The notes below the pieces were generated by a model. The model searched no databases. It was given only the letters and a program-made list of their open reading frames with translations, and was not told the DNA's origin. A stretch of DNA of 64,000 bases from Chryseobacterium daecheongense (lineage in GTDB: Bacteria; Bacteroidota; Bacteroidia; Flavobacteriales; Weeksellaceae): NCBI GenBank assembly GCA_027920525.1, contig CP115858.1:434001-498000 (forward strand). The letters run 5' to 3'. This document shows, piece after piece, positions 34,099-42,928 of the stretch (the first letter of the stretch is position 1; every line of letters begins with the position of its first letter). The position numbers and the translations under genes are program-made.

Positions 34099-35175
34099 TT
34101 AATGGTATTTCAATTTCATTTCCGGCTGGATCTTTAAAATAGTTTCATAGATCAGGGATATCACGTTTCCTACATCTTCTTTTGAAACCATTTCTACTGT
34201 TGTGTGCATATAGCGCAAAGGTAATGAAATCAATGCACTGGGAACACCACCATTAGAATGGGCAAATGCATCAGTATCCGTTCCTGTAGATCTGCTGGCT
34301 GCAGCTCTTTGGAATGGGATTTTCTTTGTTTTTGCAGTATCTATAATCAGTTCCCTGATGGTATGATGCACACTTGGAGCAAAGAAAATCACCGGCCCGT
34401 TACCACACTTCTGATCACCTTCTTTTTTCTTCTCGATCATAGGAGTGGTTGTATCATGTGTTACATCTGTCACGATGGCGATGTTGGGCTTTATAGTATC
34501 GGCAATCATATCTGCACCGTACAAGCCTACTTCTTCCTGAACAGAATTTGTAATGTACAGACCGAAAGGAATTGTTTTTTTATTTTCTTTTAATAATCTG
34601 GCTACTTCTGCAATCATAAATCCACCGATTCTGTTATCTAAAGCCCTGCACACGAAATAGCGATTATTCATTTCGAAGAATTCGTCAGGATAAGTAATCA
34701 TACATCCTACATAGATACCCATTTCTTCAACTTCTTTTTTAGAAGTTGCTCCACAATCGATGAAGATATTTTCAATTTTAGGAGTAGGCTCATTTTGATT
34801 ATTGCTGCGGGTGTGAATTGCAGGCCATCCGAACACACCCTTTACAATCCCGTTTTCTCCATGGATATGAACTACTTTTGAAGGAGCTATCGTTTGGTCG
34901 GAACCTCCGTTTCTTATTACATAAATTAATCCGTCGTCCGTAATATAATTCACATACCACGAGATCTCATCAGCATGCGCTTCAATGACTACCTTGAATT
35001 CAGCTTCAGGATTGATAATTCCATAGCAGGTTCCATAGTGATCAACTTCAATTTTGTCTACATAAGGTCTGATATAATCCATCCAGACTTCCTGTCCTTT
35101 GTGCTCGTAACCCGTCGGAGATGATGTATTTAGGTATTTTTCTAAAAATTTTAAAGATTTCTTTTCAAATTTCAT
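34099..35175 (-). CDS. M42-family metallo-aminopeptidase
   Basis: 358-aa cytoplasmic dinuclear zinc aminopeptidase (FrvX/glutamyl-aminopeptidase-like). The metal and catalytic residues follow family order: EAHADEISW (His, Asp), CRALDNRIGG (bridging Asp), NSVQEEVGLYGA (catalytic Glu pair), TDVTHDT (Asp) and RYMHTTVEMV (His). Members often form large tetrahedral assemblies and trim peptides from proteasome-like proteases. It lies 107 bp upstream of rpe on the same strand, the spacer being filled by the repeats described separately. Confidence 0.94.
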   Translation of the reverse strand: MKFEKKSLKFLEKYLNTSSPTGYEHKGQEVWMDYIRPYVDKIEVDHYGTCYGIINPEAEFKVVIEAHADEISWYVNYITDDGLIYVIRNGGSDQTIAPSKVVHIHGENGIVKGVFGWPAIHTRSNNQNEPTPKIENIFIDCGATSKKEVEEMGIYVGCMITYPDEFFEMNNRYFVCRALDNRIGGFMIAEVARLLKENKKTIPFGLYITNSVQEEVGLYGADMIADTIKPNIAIVTDVTHDTTTPMIEKKKEGDQKCGNGPVIFFAPSVHHTIRELIIDTAKTKKIPFQRAAASRSTGTDTDAFAHSNGGVPSALISLPLRYMHTTVEMVSKEDVGNVISLIYETILKIQPEMKLKYH

Positions 35176-35226
35176 AAAAAGGAATGATTTTTGCGTTCAA
35201 TATTAGCTCTAATACGCGTAAAAATA

Positions 35227-35931
35227 ATGAATTTTAGCAAGATTTTTTGTCTTTTTCTTTTCTTTTTTGGGATTGGTGTTTTTGGACAAACGGATTCTAT
35301 TATTGCTAAACCCCTGAGCCAATACCCTCCGGAGGAGTTAAAAGTAGATGAATTTGGAAATAAATATTACTATGATGAAAGACAGAAAGCCAAATTCTAT
35401 GAAATAAATGGAGAGACAGTTGTTGTGATGGATGAACTTGTCCTTCTCAACAAACCTAAATTCAATAACCAGCTGGACAGGAATTATTATTATTTTCTAA
35501 ATAAAAAACTATACAGGGTATATCCTTTATTTGTAGCAGCTTTACAACAGTACAGGGATATTCAGAAAGAAATGACCAATCTCGACAGTAAGGCAAAAAG
35601 AAAATATGTAAGGGACCGTCAGAATATCCTGGCTGATCAGTACGAAAAGCAGTTACGCGATCTTACAACAACCGAAGGTCAGGTTTTTGCCAAGCTTATG
35701 AACAGGGCGACAGGAAAGAATGTTTATGAGATTATTAAAGAACTAAGGGGAGGATGGAGCGCTTTCTGGTGGAATGTTAAAGGTAAAATGGCCAGTATCG
35801 ATCTTAAAGATCAATATGATCCTCATAGAAACAGAACAGATGAATTCATAGAATCACTATTACAATCCAACTGGAATTCAGGCTATCTTCAGCCATATCC
35901 GGGAGCCGGTGATTTTAAAATAAAAAAATAA
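35227..35931 (+). CDS. DUF4294 secreted protein
   Basis: 234 aa from ATG 35227, with signal peptide MNFSKIFCLFLFFFGIGVFG. The upstream TTG/ATG extension to 35191 lies across a -7-like GATTTTTG and is not used. The conserved block LLNKPKFNNQLDRNYYYFLN, then RVYPLFVAALQQY, and the C-terminal GGWSAFWWNVKGKMASIDLK identify DUF4294, a Bacteroidota-specific periplasmic family of unknown function. It is divergent from the M42 gene, and its stop lies inside the terminator shared with the NUDIX gene. Confidence 0.87.
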   Translation: MNFSKIFCLFLFFFGIGVFGQTDSIIAKPLSQYPPEELKVDEFGNKYYYDERQKAKFYEINGETVVVMDELVLLNKPKFNNQLDRNYYYFLNKKLYRVYPLFVAALQQYRDIQKEMTNLDSKAKRKYVRDRQNILADQYEKQLRDLTTTEGQVFAKLMNRATGKNVYEIIKELRGGWSAFWWNVKGKMASIDLKDQYDPHRNRTDEFIESLLQSNWNSGYLQPYPGAGDFKIKK

Positions 35932-35959
35932 TACCTGTAAGTAATTACAGGTATTTTTC
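35930..35959. terminator. Bidirectional terminator overlapping DUF4294 and NUDIX stop codons
   Basis: Perfect 11-bp stem AATACCTGTAA / TTACAGGTATT with GTAA loop, then TTTTTC. Both convergent CDS ends lie within it. Confidence 0.85.
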
Positions 35960-36361
35960 TTTCAGTTTATCAAATACGATTTGATCTATGGGTAAAGGAA
36001 ATGGATTGTCCGGTCTGTTGATATCGATCCATTCCGTTTTTTCTATACAAGGATCCAGAATAAGGAAATCTTCTTCGTTGATAATATTAACTATATAATA
36101 TATGGTAAGGAGTTGTTCATTTTCTCTGAAACGGGATACTAAAAAATCTTCTTGTGTATAGAAGTGTTCCACGATATCTATTTTTACATTGAGCTCTTCA
36201 TCAAACTCCCGGTGGAGACATTCCAGTAATCCTTCTCCGTACTCCAAACCTCCTCCAGGAAATTTTACAAGCTGGTCTCCGGCATATTCTTCAAATAAGG
36301 TAAGTACTTTTTTTTCCTTTATCGCACAGGCATATACTCTGACGTTGATCTTATCTATCAT
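35945..36361 (-). CDS. NUDIX hydrolase
   Basis: 138 aa from MIDKINVRVYACAIKE; the longer frame to 36451 encodes a Phe-rich stretch from repeat-like DNA and is not used. The NUDIX box GGLEYGEGLLECLHREFDEE reads G-x5-E-x7-REUxEE, with the later conserved Gly replaced by Asn (LNV). Such enzymes cleave nucleoside diphosphate-linked compounds using Mg2+; the substrate is not predictable. Upstream (36380-36470) lies repetitive GAAAG/GTTGAAAGC sequence. Confidence 0.87.
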   Translation of the reverse strand: MIDKINVRVYACAIKEKKVLTLFEEYAGDQLVKFPGGGLEYGEGLLECLHREFDEELNVKIDIVEHFYTQEDFLVSRFRENEQLLTIYYIVNIINEEDFLILDPCIEKTEWIDINRPDNPFPLPIDQIVFDKLKEKYL

Positions 36362-36534
36362 ATATATATTTTGTATAGCTAAATTAAGGAAATTTGTGAA
36401 AAAAAAGAAGTGAATTGAAAGTTGAAAGCTGAAAAATGAAAGGAGGATCATAAGATCTCAGATGTTGTAAATCCTTAACCTCTGATCCGCAATTCTTATA
36501 ATTACAAAACCTCAGACTTCCGACTTTCTACTGA

Positions 36535-37212
36535 TCACCCTCTCTTTATGGCATTCAGCATTTCCCTTTTCCCCGGCGGACCTTGTTTCTTCTCTACAGT
36601 AAAATTAAGTTCCTGAAGGATTCTTCGGACACTTCCTTTGGAAGAGTAGGTTGTTAATAATCCGTTCACATTCATTTTGTCTGAAACCATCTCAAATAAT
36701 GGTTTTTCCCATAGATCAGGTTGTACGCGCGCACCAAAACAATCGTAGTATACAAGGTTTATTTTAGGTAAATCAATGTTTTTTAATTCAAAAAAATCAC
36801 ATTTTATTTTTTTTAAATTAAAATTTTTAACTATTTCCACTGATTTTTCCCATTCTGCAGCATGAATTTTATGATAAATTTCTTTGAATTCAATGTTATC
36901 AAAAAGTTCAAAATAGGCCAAATCTTTAATTTCCGATTCATTTATGGGATATTTTTCCAGAGAAAAATAGTTGATGACATGATTTTTATCAGTTTTTAAA
37001 TATTCATTAATTGTAACCAAAACATTCAAACCTGTCCCGAAACCGAGTTCTAAAATATTAATTTCGTAATCATTTATCAAAATTAGTCCATTTTTGATAA
37101 ACACATGTTCGGCTTCTTGTAATGCTCCGTGATGAGAATGGTAGTTTTCATTTAATTCATTGATAAACAATGTTTTACTTCCGTCGTTTGTGGTCTTTAT
37201 CTCTCGTTTCAC
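36535..37212 (-). CDS. mnmD: tRNA (5-methylaminomethyl-2-thiouridine)-methyltransferase
   Basis: 225 aa, GTG start (MKREIKTTNDGSKTLFINEL). The SAM-binding motif is ILELGFGTGLNVLVT, and the rest shows the MnmD/DUF752 pattern: NENYHSHHGALQEAEHVFI, YYDCFGARVQPDLW and GLLTTYSSKGSVRRIL. It matches the methyltransferase half of bifunctional MnmC; the stand-alone form is usual in Bacteroidota. It completes mnm5s2U34 in tRNA anticodons. Divergent from ilvE. Confidence 0.93.
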   Translation of the reverse strand: MKREIKTTNDGSKTLFINELNENYHSHHGALQEAEHVFIKNGLILINDYEINILELGFGTGLNVLVTINEYLKTDKNHVINYFSLEKYPINESEIKDLAYFELFDNIEFKEIYHKIHAAEWEKSVEIVKNFNLKKIKCDFFELKNIDLPKINLVYYDCFGARVQPDLWEKPLFEMVSDKMNVNGLLTTYSSKGSVRRILQELNFTVEKKQGPPGKREMLNAIKRG

Positions 37213-37264
37213 CCTATTTTTTTGTCAAATTTAGTCTAAAATTTTTATATTTAGAAAATTATGT

Positions 37265-37272
37265 TAAATTTG
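37265..37272 (+). promoter_or_regulatory. -7 element before ilvE
   Basis: Perfect TAAATTTG, 25 bp before the ATG of ilvE. No clear -33 TTG. Confidence 0.45.
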
Positions 37273-37297
37273 TAGAACATCATAAAAAATTTTAGAA

Positions 37298-38371
37298 ATG
37301 ATAATTCAAAAAACTGAGAATTCCAGACTTTCATCATTCGACCCAAATAATTTTTCTTTTGGGAATACTTTCATAGACCATATGGTAATATGTGAGTATG
37401 AGAATGGAAAGTGGGGGGACGTAAAATTGGTGCCTTATGGGCCTTTAGCCTTTACACCTGCAATGATGGGGGTAAATTACGGACAAGCTTGTTTCGAAGG
37501 AATGAAAGCTTATAAAGATCAGGAGGGACAGGTTTTCCTATTCAGGCCTGAAAAGAATTTTGAACGTATCAATAAATCGGCTAAGCGTCTTGCAATGCCT
37601 GAGGTAACGGAAGAAATGTTTTTAGATGGTCTGAAAGCATTGGTAGATATCGATAGAAACTGGATCCCTCAGGGAGAAGGAATGTCTTTGTACATCAGAC
37701 CTTTGATTTTTGCTACTGAAGAAGCTTTAAAAGCAAGAGTAGCAGAAAAATATATGTTTGCAATTGTTGCAACACCTGCAAAAAGTTATTACACTGAACC
37801 TGTTTCAGTAAAAATTTCCGATCATTATTCAAGAGCTGCTAACGGAGGTGTAGGATCTGCAAAAGCTGCAGGAAATTATGCTGCATCATTTTATCCTACT
37901 CAGCTGGCAATAGAAGAAGGATATGATCAGATCATCTGGACGGATGATGCTACTCACGAATATTTTGAGGAAAGCGGAACAATGAACGTTTTCGTAAGAA
38001 TTAACGATACTGTATTTACTCCACCTACTTCAGAAAAGATCCTGGACGGAGTTACAAGAGACAGTTTCATTCAGTTGGCTAAAAAAAGAGGAATTGAAGT
38101 GAAAGTGGAGCCAATACCTGTAAAAGCTGTAATTGAAGCGCAGAAGAATGGTACATTGAAAGAAGTTTGGGGGGTTGGAACTGCTGTTGTTACAACTATT
38201 TTCCAGGCATTAGGATACCAGGGTGAAAAACTGGATTTACCAAAATTATCTGATGAAGAAAGCTTTGCAGCAATCCTTAAAAATGATTTGGTAAGCATAC
38301 AGACGAATCTTTCGGATGATTCGTTCGGATGGAGAGTGTTGGTAGAAAAAAATGTGTTGGAAACCGTTTAA
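37298..38371 (+). CDS. ilvE: Branched-chain amino acid aminotransferase
   Basis: 357-aa fold-type IV PLP enzyme catalysing the last step of Val, Leu and Ile synthesis and the first step of their breakdown. Motifs of the long (type II) BCAT group are clear: NYGQACFEGMKAYKDQEGQV, FRPEKNFERINKSAKRLAMP, SLYIRPLIFATE, GGVGSAKAAGNYAAS (PLP lysine) and EESGTMNVF. A terminator follows, so it is monocistronic. Confidence 0.96.
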   Translation: MIIQKTENSRLSSFDPNNFSFGNTFIDHMVICEYENGKWGDVKLVPYGPLAFTPAMMGVNYGQACFEGMKAYKDQEGQVFLFRPEKNFERINKSAKRLAMPEVTEEMFLDGLKALVDIDRNWIPQGEGMSLYIRPLIFATEEALKARVAEKYMFAIVATPAKSYYTEPVSVKISDHYSRAANGGVGSAKAAGNYAASFYPTQLAIEEGYDQIIWTDDATHEYFEESGTMNVFVRINDTVFTPPTSEKILDGVTRDSFIQLAKKRGIEVKVEPIPVKAVIEAQKNGTLKEVWGVGTAVVTTIFQALGYQGEKLDLPKLSDEESFAAILKNDLVSIQTNLSDDSFGWRVLVEKNVLETV

Positions 38372-38392
38372 TTTCTACTTTGAAAATTATAT

Positions 38393-38422
38393 AAAAGCCA
38401 AGATATTCTTGGCTTTTTTTGT
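38393..38422 (+). terminator. Terminator after ilvE
   Basis: Perfect 11-bp stem (AAAAGCCAAGA / TCTTGGCTTTT) with a TAT loop and a T-run. Confidence 0.9.
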
Positions 38423-38461
38423 TTATTATATCCTGTGAAATGCTTATTTTCGCAAAAGTTT

Positions 38462-38971
38462 ATGAAAAAATTACTCTTCATATCAGTATTGGGATTGCTG
38501 AGCTGTAACAGGAATTCACAGGCTCATCCGCCATTGGGTGGGGTTTTGAGCCAGAAAGATCTGGATATTTCAAAAGCAAGGATGAAAAATCTTAACGCTT
38601 CGGAAAGAATGCATATTCAGGAGTGGATCAAAAATCAGCCGGTGAAATTTTATCCTACCCAACTCAACTATTGGGTCAATGCTGAAGGTTTTGATACAAG
38701 AGAGAGGAGACCGGATAATTCCCTGATCTCTTATTCTTATGATCTTTATGATTTTGATCAGACCAAGATCTATGATCAGCCTGTTGAAAGAAGAGATGCC
38801 AAATTCGGGCACTTTGATGAATTAAAAGCGGTAGAAAATGCTTTGCGTTTTATACATGATGGTGAGGAAGTTACGATTTTGGTTCCATCTTCTCTGGCGT
38901 ATGGTACTTATGGAGACGAAAAAAAAATAGATAACGACATCCCATTAATCATAAAATTAAAAGCTCAATAA
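38462..38971 (+). CDS. gldI: Gliding-motility-associated FKBP-type peptidyl-prolyl isomerase GldI-like lipoprotein
   Basis: 169 aa from ATG 38462. The signal peptide ends in the lipobox LGLLSC. The body is an FKBP fold with family features of GldI: PPLGGVLSQKDLD, QPVKFYPTQLNYWVNAEGFD and VTILVPSSLAYGTYGDEKKI. In Flavobacterium, GldI is needed for gliding and helps fold secreted or outer-membrane proteins. Its stop codon is immediately followed by the ATG of the next PPIase gene with no gap, so the two foldases are made together. Confidence 0.88.
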   Translation: MKKLLFISVLGLLSCNRNSQAHPPLGGVLSQKDLDISKARMKNLNASERMHIQEWIKNQPVKFYPTQLNYWVNAEGFDTRERRPDNSLISYSYDLYDFDQTKIYDQPVERRDAKFGHFDELKAVENALRFIHDGEEVTILVPSSLAYGTYGDEKKIDNDIPLIIKLKAQ

Positions 38972-40087
38972 ATGAAATTGTTTAACAAGAATATAATTCT
39001 GGCAGCGGCAAGTATATCGCTGATGAGTTGTACACCAATTTATAAAAAAATGAACGTAGACAAAGAAACTTACGAAGGTCTTAAAGACGGACTTTATGCT
39101 AATCTTCAAACTTCAAAAGGAAACCTTATTGTAAAGTTTGAAGACAAAAAATCGCCTGTTACTGTAGCTAACTTTGTTGGTCTTGCAGAAGGGAAAATTG
39201 ATAACAAATCTAAAGCTAAAGGAGTTCCTTTTTATGATGGAACTATTTTCCATAGAGTGATCAAGGATTTCATGATCCAGGGGGGAGATCCTCAGGGAAC
39301 CGGAATGGGAGATCCAGGATATAAATTCGAAGATGAGAGAAACGACCTTCGCCATACAGGAAAAGGTATTTTATCAATGGCTAACTCAGGACCTAATTCA
39401 AACGGATCTCAGTTTTTCATTACAGAAGTAGCTACTCCTTGGTTGGATGGAAAACACACAATCTTCGGAAAAGTAGTAAAAGGAGAAGAGGTAATTGATG
39501 CCATCGCTAATGTTGAAAAAGGACCTCAGGATAAACCTAAAACAGATGTTGTTTTAGAGAAGGTGAATGTTTTCAGCAAAGGGGATGAATATAAGAATTA
39601 TGATCCGGCTAAAACTTTCAATGAAGGAAAAGCTAAGATTCAGGAAAATAACAAGGCTTATTTAGCAAAAGAAGAAGCTGAGAGAAAGAAGAAAGAAGAA
39701 GAATTTAAGGCTAATCAGGAGAAGATGATAGAGAACCTTAAAGCGGGAATGCAGAAAACTGAATCCGGATTATATTATAAAATTACGAAGACTACGGATG
39801 GAAAAGCTCCGAAATCAGGAGACAATGTATCTGTACACTATGCAGGTAAATTGGTAGACGGTAGTGAATTCGATTCTTCTTTTAAAAGAAATGAGCCGAT
39901 CGAAATTCCAATCGGAATGGGTAGAGTAATCAAAGGATGGGATGAAGGAATCCTGTTACTGAAAGAAGGTGAAACAGCTACCTTATTGATCCCGCCTGCA
40001 ATGGGTTATGGAGAAAGAGGAGCAGGAGGTGTTATTCCACCAAATGCATGGTTAGTTTTCGATGTTGAGCTTGTAAAAGTGAAATAA
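38972..40087 (+). CDS. Fused cyclophilin-FKBP peptidyl-prolyl isomerase lipoprotein
   Basis: 371 aa. The lipobox is SLMSC near residue 17. A cyclophilin domain (about 40-205: IFHRVIKDFMIQGGDPQGTG, then GSQFFIT and WLDGKHTIFGKV) is joined by a Lys/Glu-rich coiled-coil-like linker (KEEAERKKKEEEFKANQEK) to an FKBP domain (about 260-371: SVHYAGKLVDGSEFDSS, GWDEGILLLKEGETATLLIP). Fusions of both isomerase families are known mainly from Bacteroidota (FCBP-type). It starts at the base after the gldI stop and probably acts with it as a periplasmic folding factor. Confidence 0.93.
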   Translation: MKLFNKNIILAAASISLMSCTPIYKKMNVDKETYEGLKDGLYANLQTSKGNLIVKFEDKKSPVTVANFVGLAEGKIDNKSKAKGVPFYDGTIFHRVIKDFMIQGGDPQGTGMGDPGYKFEDERNDLRHTGKGILSMANSGPNSNGSQFFITEVATPWLDGKHTIFGKVVKGEEVIDAIANVEKGPQDKPKTDVVLEKVNVFSKGDEYKNYDPAKTFNEGKAKIQENNKAYLAKEEAERKKKEEEFKANQEKMIENLKAGMQKTESGLYYKITKTTDGKAPKSGDNVSVHYAGKLVDGSEFDSSFKRNEPIEIPIGMGRVIKGWDEGILLLKEGETATLLIPPAMGYGERGAGGVIPPNAWLVFDVELVKVK

Positions 40088-40103
40088 TTCAAATACCATT
40101 ATA

Positions 40104-40136
40104 GGAAAAGCCGGCTTTTTAGTCGGCTTTTTTTAT
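40104..40136 (+). terminator. Terminator after the PPIase fusion
   Basis: Stem AAAAGCCG / CGGCTTTT (40106-40113 with 40124-40131), loop GCTTTTTAGT, T-run. Confidence 0.85.
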
Positions 40137-40269
40137 TGGGATAAAAATACATTTAAGGATGGGAAACCAACTTTTTAGCAAGATAAATCCATGTAGAACT
40201 ATATGAGCAGGATCGTGTTTTTATTTCGTGATCAACGGTAAAATTACTATTTTAGCTCAAAATAATTTA

Positions 40270-41433
40270 ATGAAGCAAGTATTCTCCCTATTTTTCCTTT
40301 TTATTTTAATAATGATTTCAGCTCAGGGAAAGCGATTCTTTGAAAGTGGAGAAGTACAATTGACACAGCGTGTTGAGAAAATTAATCTGAATTTTATTAA
40401 TGATTTACCACTTGTAAAGGTGAACATTAATGGGAAATTGTATAATTTTTTGTTTGATTCCGGTGCCCCTACCGTTATTTCCAATACCATTTATACTGAG
40501 CTCAATCTGCAGAAAGAGCATACCAGTAAAGTAAAGGATTCCCAGAAAAATAAGCAGGAACAGATTTTCACAAAATTACCGGAAATGACTGTTGATAATG
40601 TGGTTTTTAAAAATATAGGTGCTATTGTAATGGACCTGAATGGTTCTGAGCTTGGCTGTTTTAAAATTGATGGTATTATTGGTGCTAATCAGATGGCAAA
40701 ACTTTTCTGGAAAGTGAATTATTCTGAGAATTTGCTTGAAGCGACAAAAGATCTTTCGAACTTTAAGTTCGATGATTATGAAACTGTAGTCCCCTTTGAT
40801 TCACAAAATCAGAAAACACCGGTCGTGGAAACTAAAATTTTAGATAAAAACATCAGGCTTACTTTTGATACCGGATTTACAGGAAGGCTTAAAATTTTAG
40901 AAAGTGATTATGATCAAAAAAAGATAAAACAATATGTTGAAACTTACGGAATTAGTTCTGTGGGGGCCTTTGGAGCAGGAAAGCCGGTCTCAGGATTTAT
41001 TTTTAAAATGCCTGCATTAGGTTTAGGAAACAGAATCTTTGATAATGAAATGGTCATGACCGGAAATTCAAGATTAATAGGAAATGATTTTTTCAAAGAC
41101 TTTGCATTTATAATGGACTGGCAGAATAAAAAGATTTACATGAAGAAGATTAAAAATGATCCGCCAACACTTGAATCTTTTGGTTTTGGATACCGTTTTA
41201 TTGATGCAAAACCGGTTGTTGCGTTTATATTTAAAGGAGAAAGTTCCTCTTTGGAAATTGGTGATTCAATCTTAAGCATAAATGATGTAGATCTGGATCA
41301 TTTGAATAAAGAATCTGCTTGCCATTATATGATGAATCGGGTGGAGAGGGATTATAAAACTATTGGAATCAGAGTAAAAAGAGCCGGTAATATTATGGAT
41401 CTGAGAGTTGATAAAAAAGAATTTCTAAAATAG
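40270..41433 (+). CDS. Retropepsin-like aspartyl protease with C-terminal PDZ-like domain
   Basis: 387 aa from ATG 40270 (MKQVFSLFFLFILIMISAQ signal peptide). Two aspartyl-protease halves are visible in one chain: FLFDSGAPTVIS and LTFDTGFTGRLK, each with the D-S/T-G catalytic triad, followed by a PDZ-like segment (SSLEIGDSILSINDVDLDHL) near the end. Such secreted aspartyl proteases with PDZ domains are frequent in Bacteroidota; natural substrates are unknown. Single gene ahead of the strong terminator shared with the M28 cluster. Confidence 0.88.
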   Translation: MKQVFSLFFLFILIMISAQGKRFFESGEVQLTQRVEKINLNFINDLPLVKVNINGKLYNFLFDSGAPTVISNTIYTELNLQKEHTSKVKDSQKNKQEQIFTKLPEMTVDNVVFKNIGAIVMDLNGSELGCFKIDGIIGANQMAKLFWKVNYSENLLEATKDLSNFKFDDYETVVPFDSQNQKTPVVETKILDKNIRLTFDTGFTGRLKILESDYDQKKIKQYVETYGISSVGAFGAGKPVSGFIFKMPALGLGNRIFDNEMVMTGNSRLIGNDFFKDFAFIMDWQNKKIYMKKIKNDPPTLESFGFGYRFIDAKPVVAFIFKGESSSLEIGDSILSINDVDLDHLNKESACHYMMNRVERDYKTIGIRVKRAGNIMDLRVDKKEFLK

Positions 41434-41529
41434 GTACAAACAGTCTACCTTAAATATTTCGATAACTAATCAAATAACCTGGTTTTTCGTTACGGTAAAT
41501 AATGAAAACTTCCAATAGTACATAAAATA

Positions 41530-41558
41530 AAAAAACCGCCGTACGGCGGTTTTTTTAT
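41530..41558. terminator. Perfect palindromic bidirectional terminator
   Basis: AAAAACCGCC-GTAC-GGCGGTTTTT is a perfect hairpin with T-runs in both directions, ending both the aspartyl protease gene and the M28 triple. Confidence 0.92.
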
Positions 41559-41561
41559 ATA

Positions 41562-42926
41562 TTACCAGTTCTTATCGATCATATAAATAAGTTGGGTCAT
41601 TGTTACCGCTCCCAGCAACAATTCTCTCCGGTTTACTTTTTCGAAAGTATCTTCATGGGTATGATGAATATCAAAATACCGCTGAGAATCCGGAACCAAT
41701 TCTGCTGTAGGTACTCCCATAGCATGAAGGGGAGAAATATCAGCTCCGGAGTATTTTCCTTCAAAATTATAAACTCCGTAAGGGAGGAATAATGGAGCCC
41801 AGCCTTTGATCTGATTTCTTTTTGCATCATCCATCTCCAGAGCAACTCCTCTTGGACTGAAACCTCCGGCATCGGATTCTATAGCAAAAAGGTGCTTTTC
41901 ATTGGTGTCTTTAGCGGTTTTTCCATATTGTAAGCCACCTTTTAATCCGTTTTCTTCGTTGGCGAAACATACTACCCGGATCGTATGGTTGTTTTGAATA
42001 CCCAATTTTTTAAATGTTCTCAAAACTTCTATACTCTGTACAATTCCGGCTCCGTCATCATGAGCGCCTTCGCCCACATCCCAGGAATCCAGATGTCCAC
42101 CGACAACAATTACGCTTTTATCTTTTTTACCTGTTATTTCCCCGATAACAGAGTGGGAGAGCTTTTCTCCTTTCATTCCACAGTTGGAATTCAAAGTAGC
42201 CAATACCTTTTGGGTTTTTAAAAGTTGTTCCAGTTCATCCGCTGTTGTATTTCCGATTGCAACAGCCGGTACTTTGTCTACATTATCTTCGTATCGCATA
42301 GCACCCGTGTGAGGAATATCGTCAAAAGCTGATGAAAGAGAACGGATAATGGCAAATCTGCCCCCTTTCTTAGCCGTTAAAGCTGCGGCAGTTACTCTAT
42401 ACTTAGCAGCATCCCCATAACCTCTGAAAGTTTCTATAAACGATTGACTGAAAGGATAATTAAAAAACACGATCTTGTCTTTTACTTTCTCAGCAGGAAG
42501 ACGATCGTATTCTTCCATGGATTTTACCATAATGACTTCTCCGGAAACATCTTTTCCGCCCGTACCTTCAGAATTTCCTAAAGAAAGCATTTTAAGGGTT
42601 TTCCATCGGCCACTGTTTGCTGTGATCTTTAAAGATTCTTTTCCTCGTTCCCAGACAGGAATGGTAACTTCCTGAAGCCATACCTTATCAGCTCCGGCAT
42701 CACGCAGCTTCTGCGCTGCCCACTGAACTGCTTTTTCATAAGCCACCGAGCCACTTAAACGATGGCCAATGTTTTTGGTCAGGTCTCTTAGCTCTGTATA
42801 TCCTTTTCCGTTGTTAAGGATCTCTTTGGATATTGTACTGAATTGTATTGAATCTTCTTTTACTTTTACCTGACCAAACAAGGTCATACTTAAAAGGAAT
42901 AAAGAGGTGCTTACTATTTTTTTCAT
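41562..42926 (-). CDS. M28-family peptidase (carboxypeptidase Q-like), third of tandem triplet
   Basis: 454-aa secreted zinc peptidase with signal peptide MKKIVSTSLFLLSMTLFG. All M28 residues are present: GGHLDSWDVGEGAHDDGAG (His and bridging Asp), FANEENG (general base Glu and metal Glu), ESDAGG (Asp) and YFDIHHTHED (His). A protease-associated-like insert lies at about 130-250. The architecture matches plasma glutamate carboxypeptidase/carboxypeptidase Q. It is highly similar to the gene directly upstream, with only 2 bases between them, and is last in a three-gene cluster of the same family. Confidence 0.94.
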   Translation of the reverse strand: MKKIVSTSLFLLSMTLFGQVKVKEDSIQFSTISKEILNNGKGYTELRDLTKNIGHRLSGSVAYEKAVQWAAQKLRDAGADKVWLQEVTIPVWERGKESLKITANSGRWKTLKMLSLGNSEGTGGKDVSGEVIMVKSMEEYDRLPAEKVKDKIVFFNYPFSQSFIETFRGYGDAAKYRVTAAALTAKKGGRFAIIRSLSSAFDDIPHTGAMRYEDNVDKVPAVAIGNTTADELEQLLKTQKVLATLNSNCGMKGEKLSHSVIGEITGKKDKSVIVVGGHLDSWDVGEGAHDDGAGIVQSIEVLRTFKKLGIQNNHTIRVVCFANEENGLKGGLQYGKTAKDTNEKHLFAIESDAGGFSPRGVALEMDDAKRNQIKGWAPLFLPYGVYNFEGKYSGADISPLHAMGVPTAELVPDSQRYFDIHHTHEDTFEKVNRRELLLGAVTMTQLIYMIDKNW

Positions 42927-42928
42927 GT

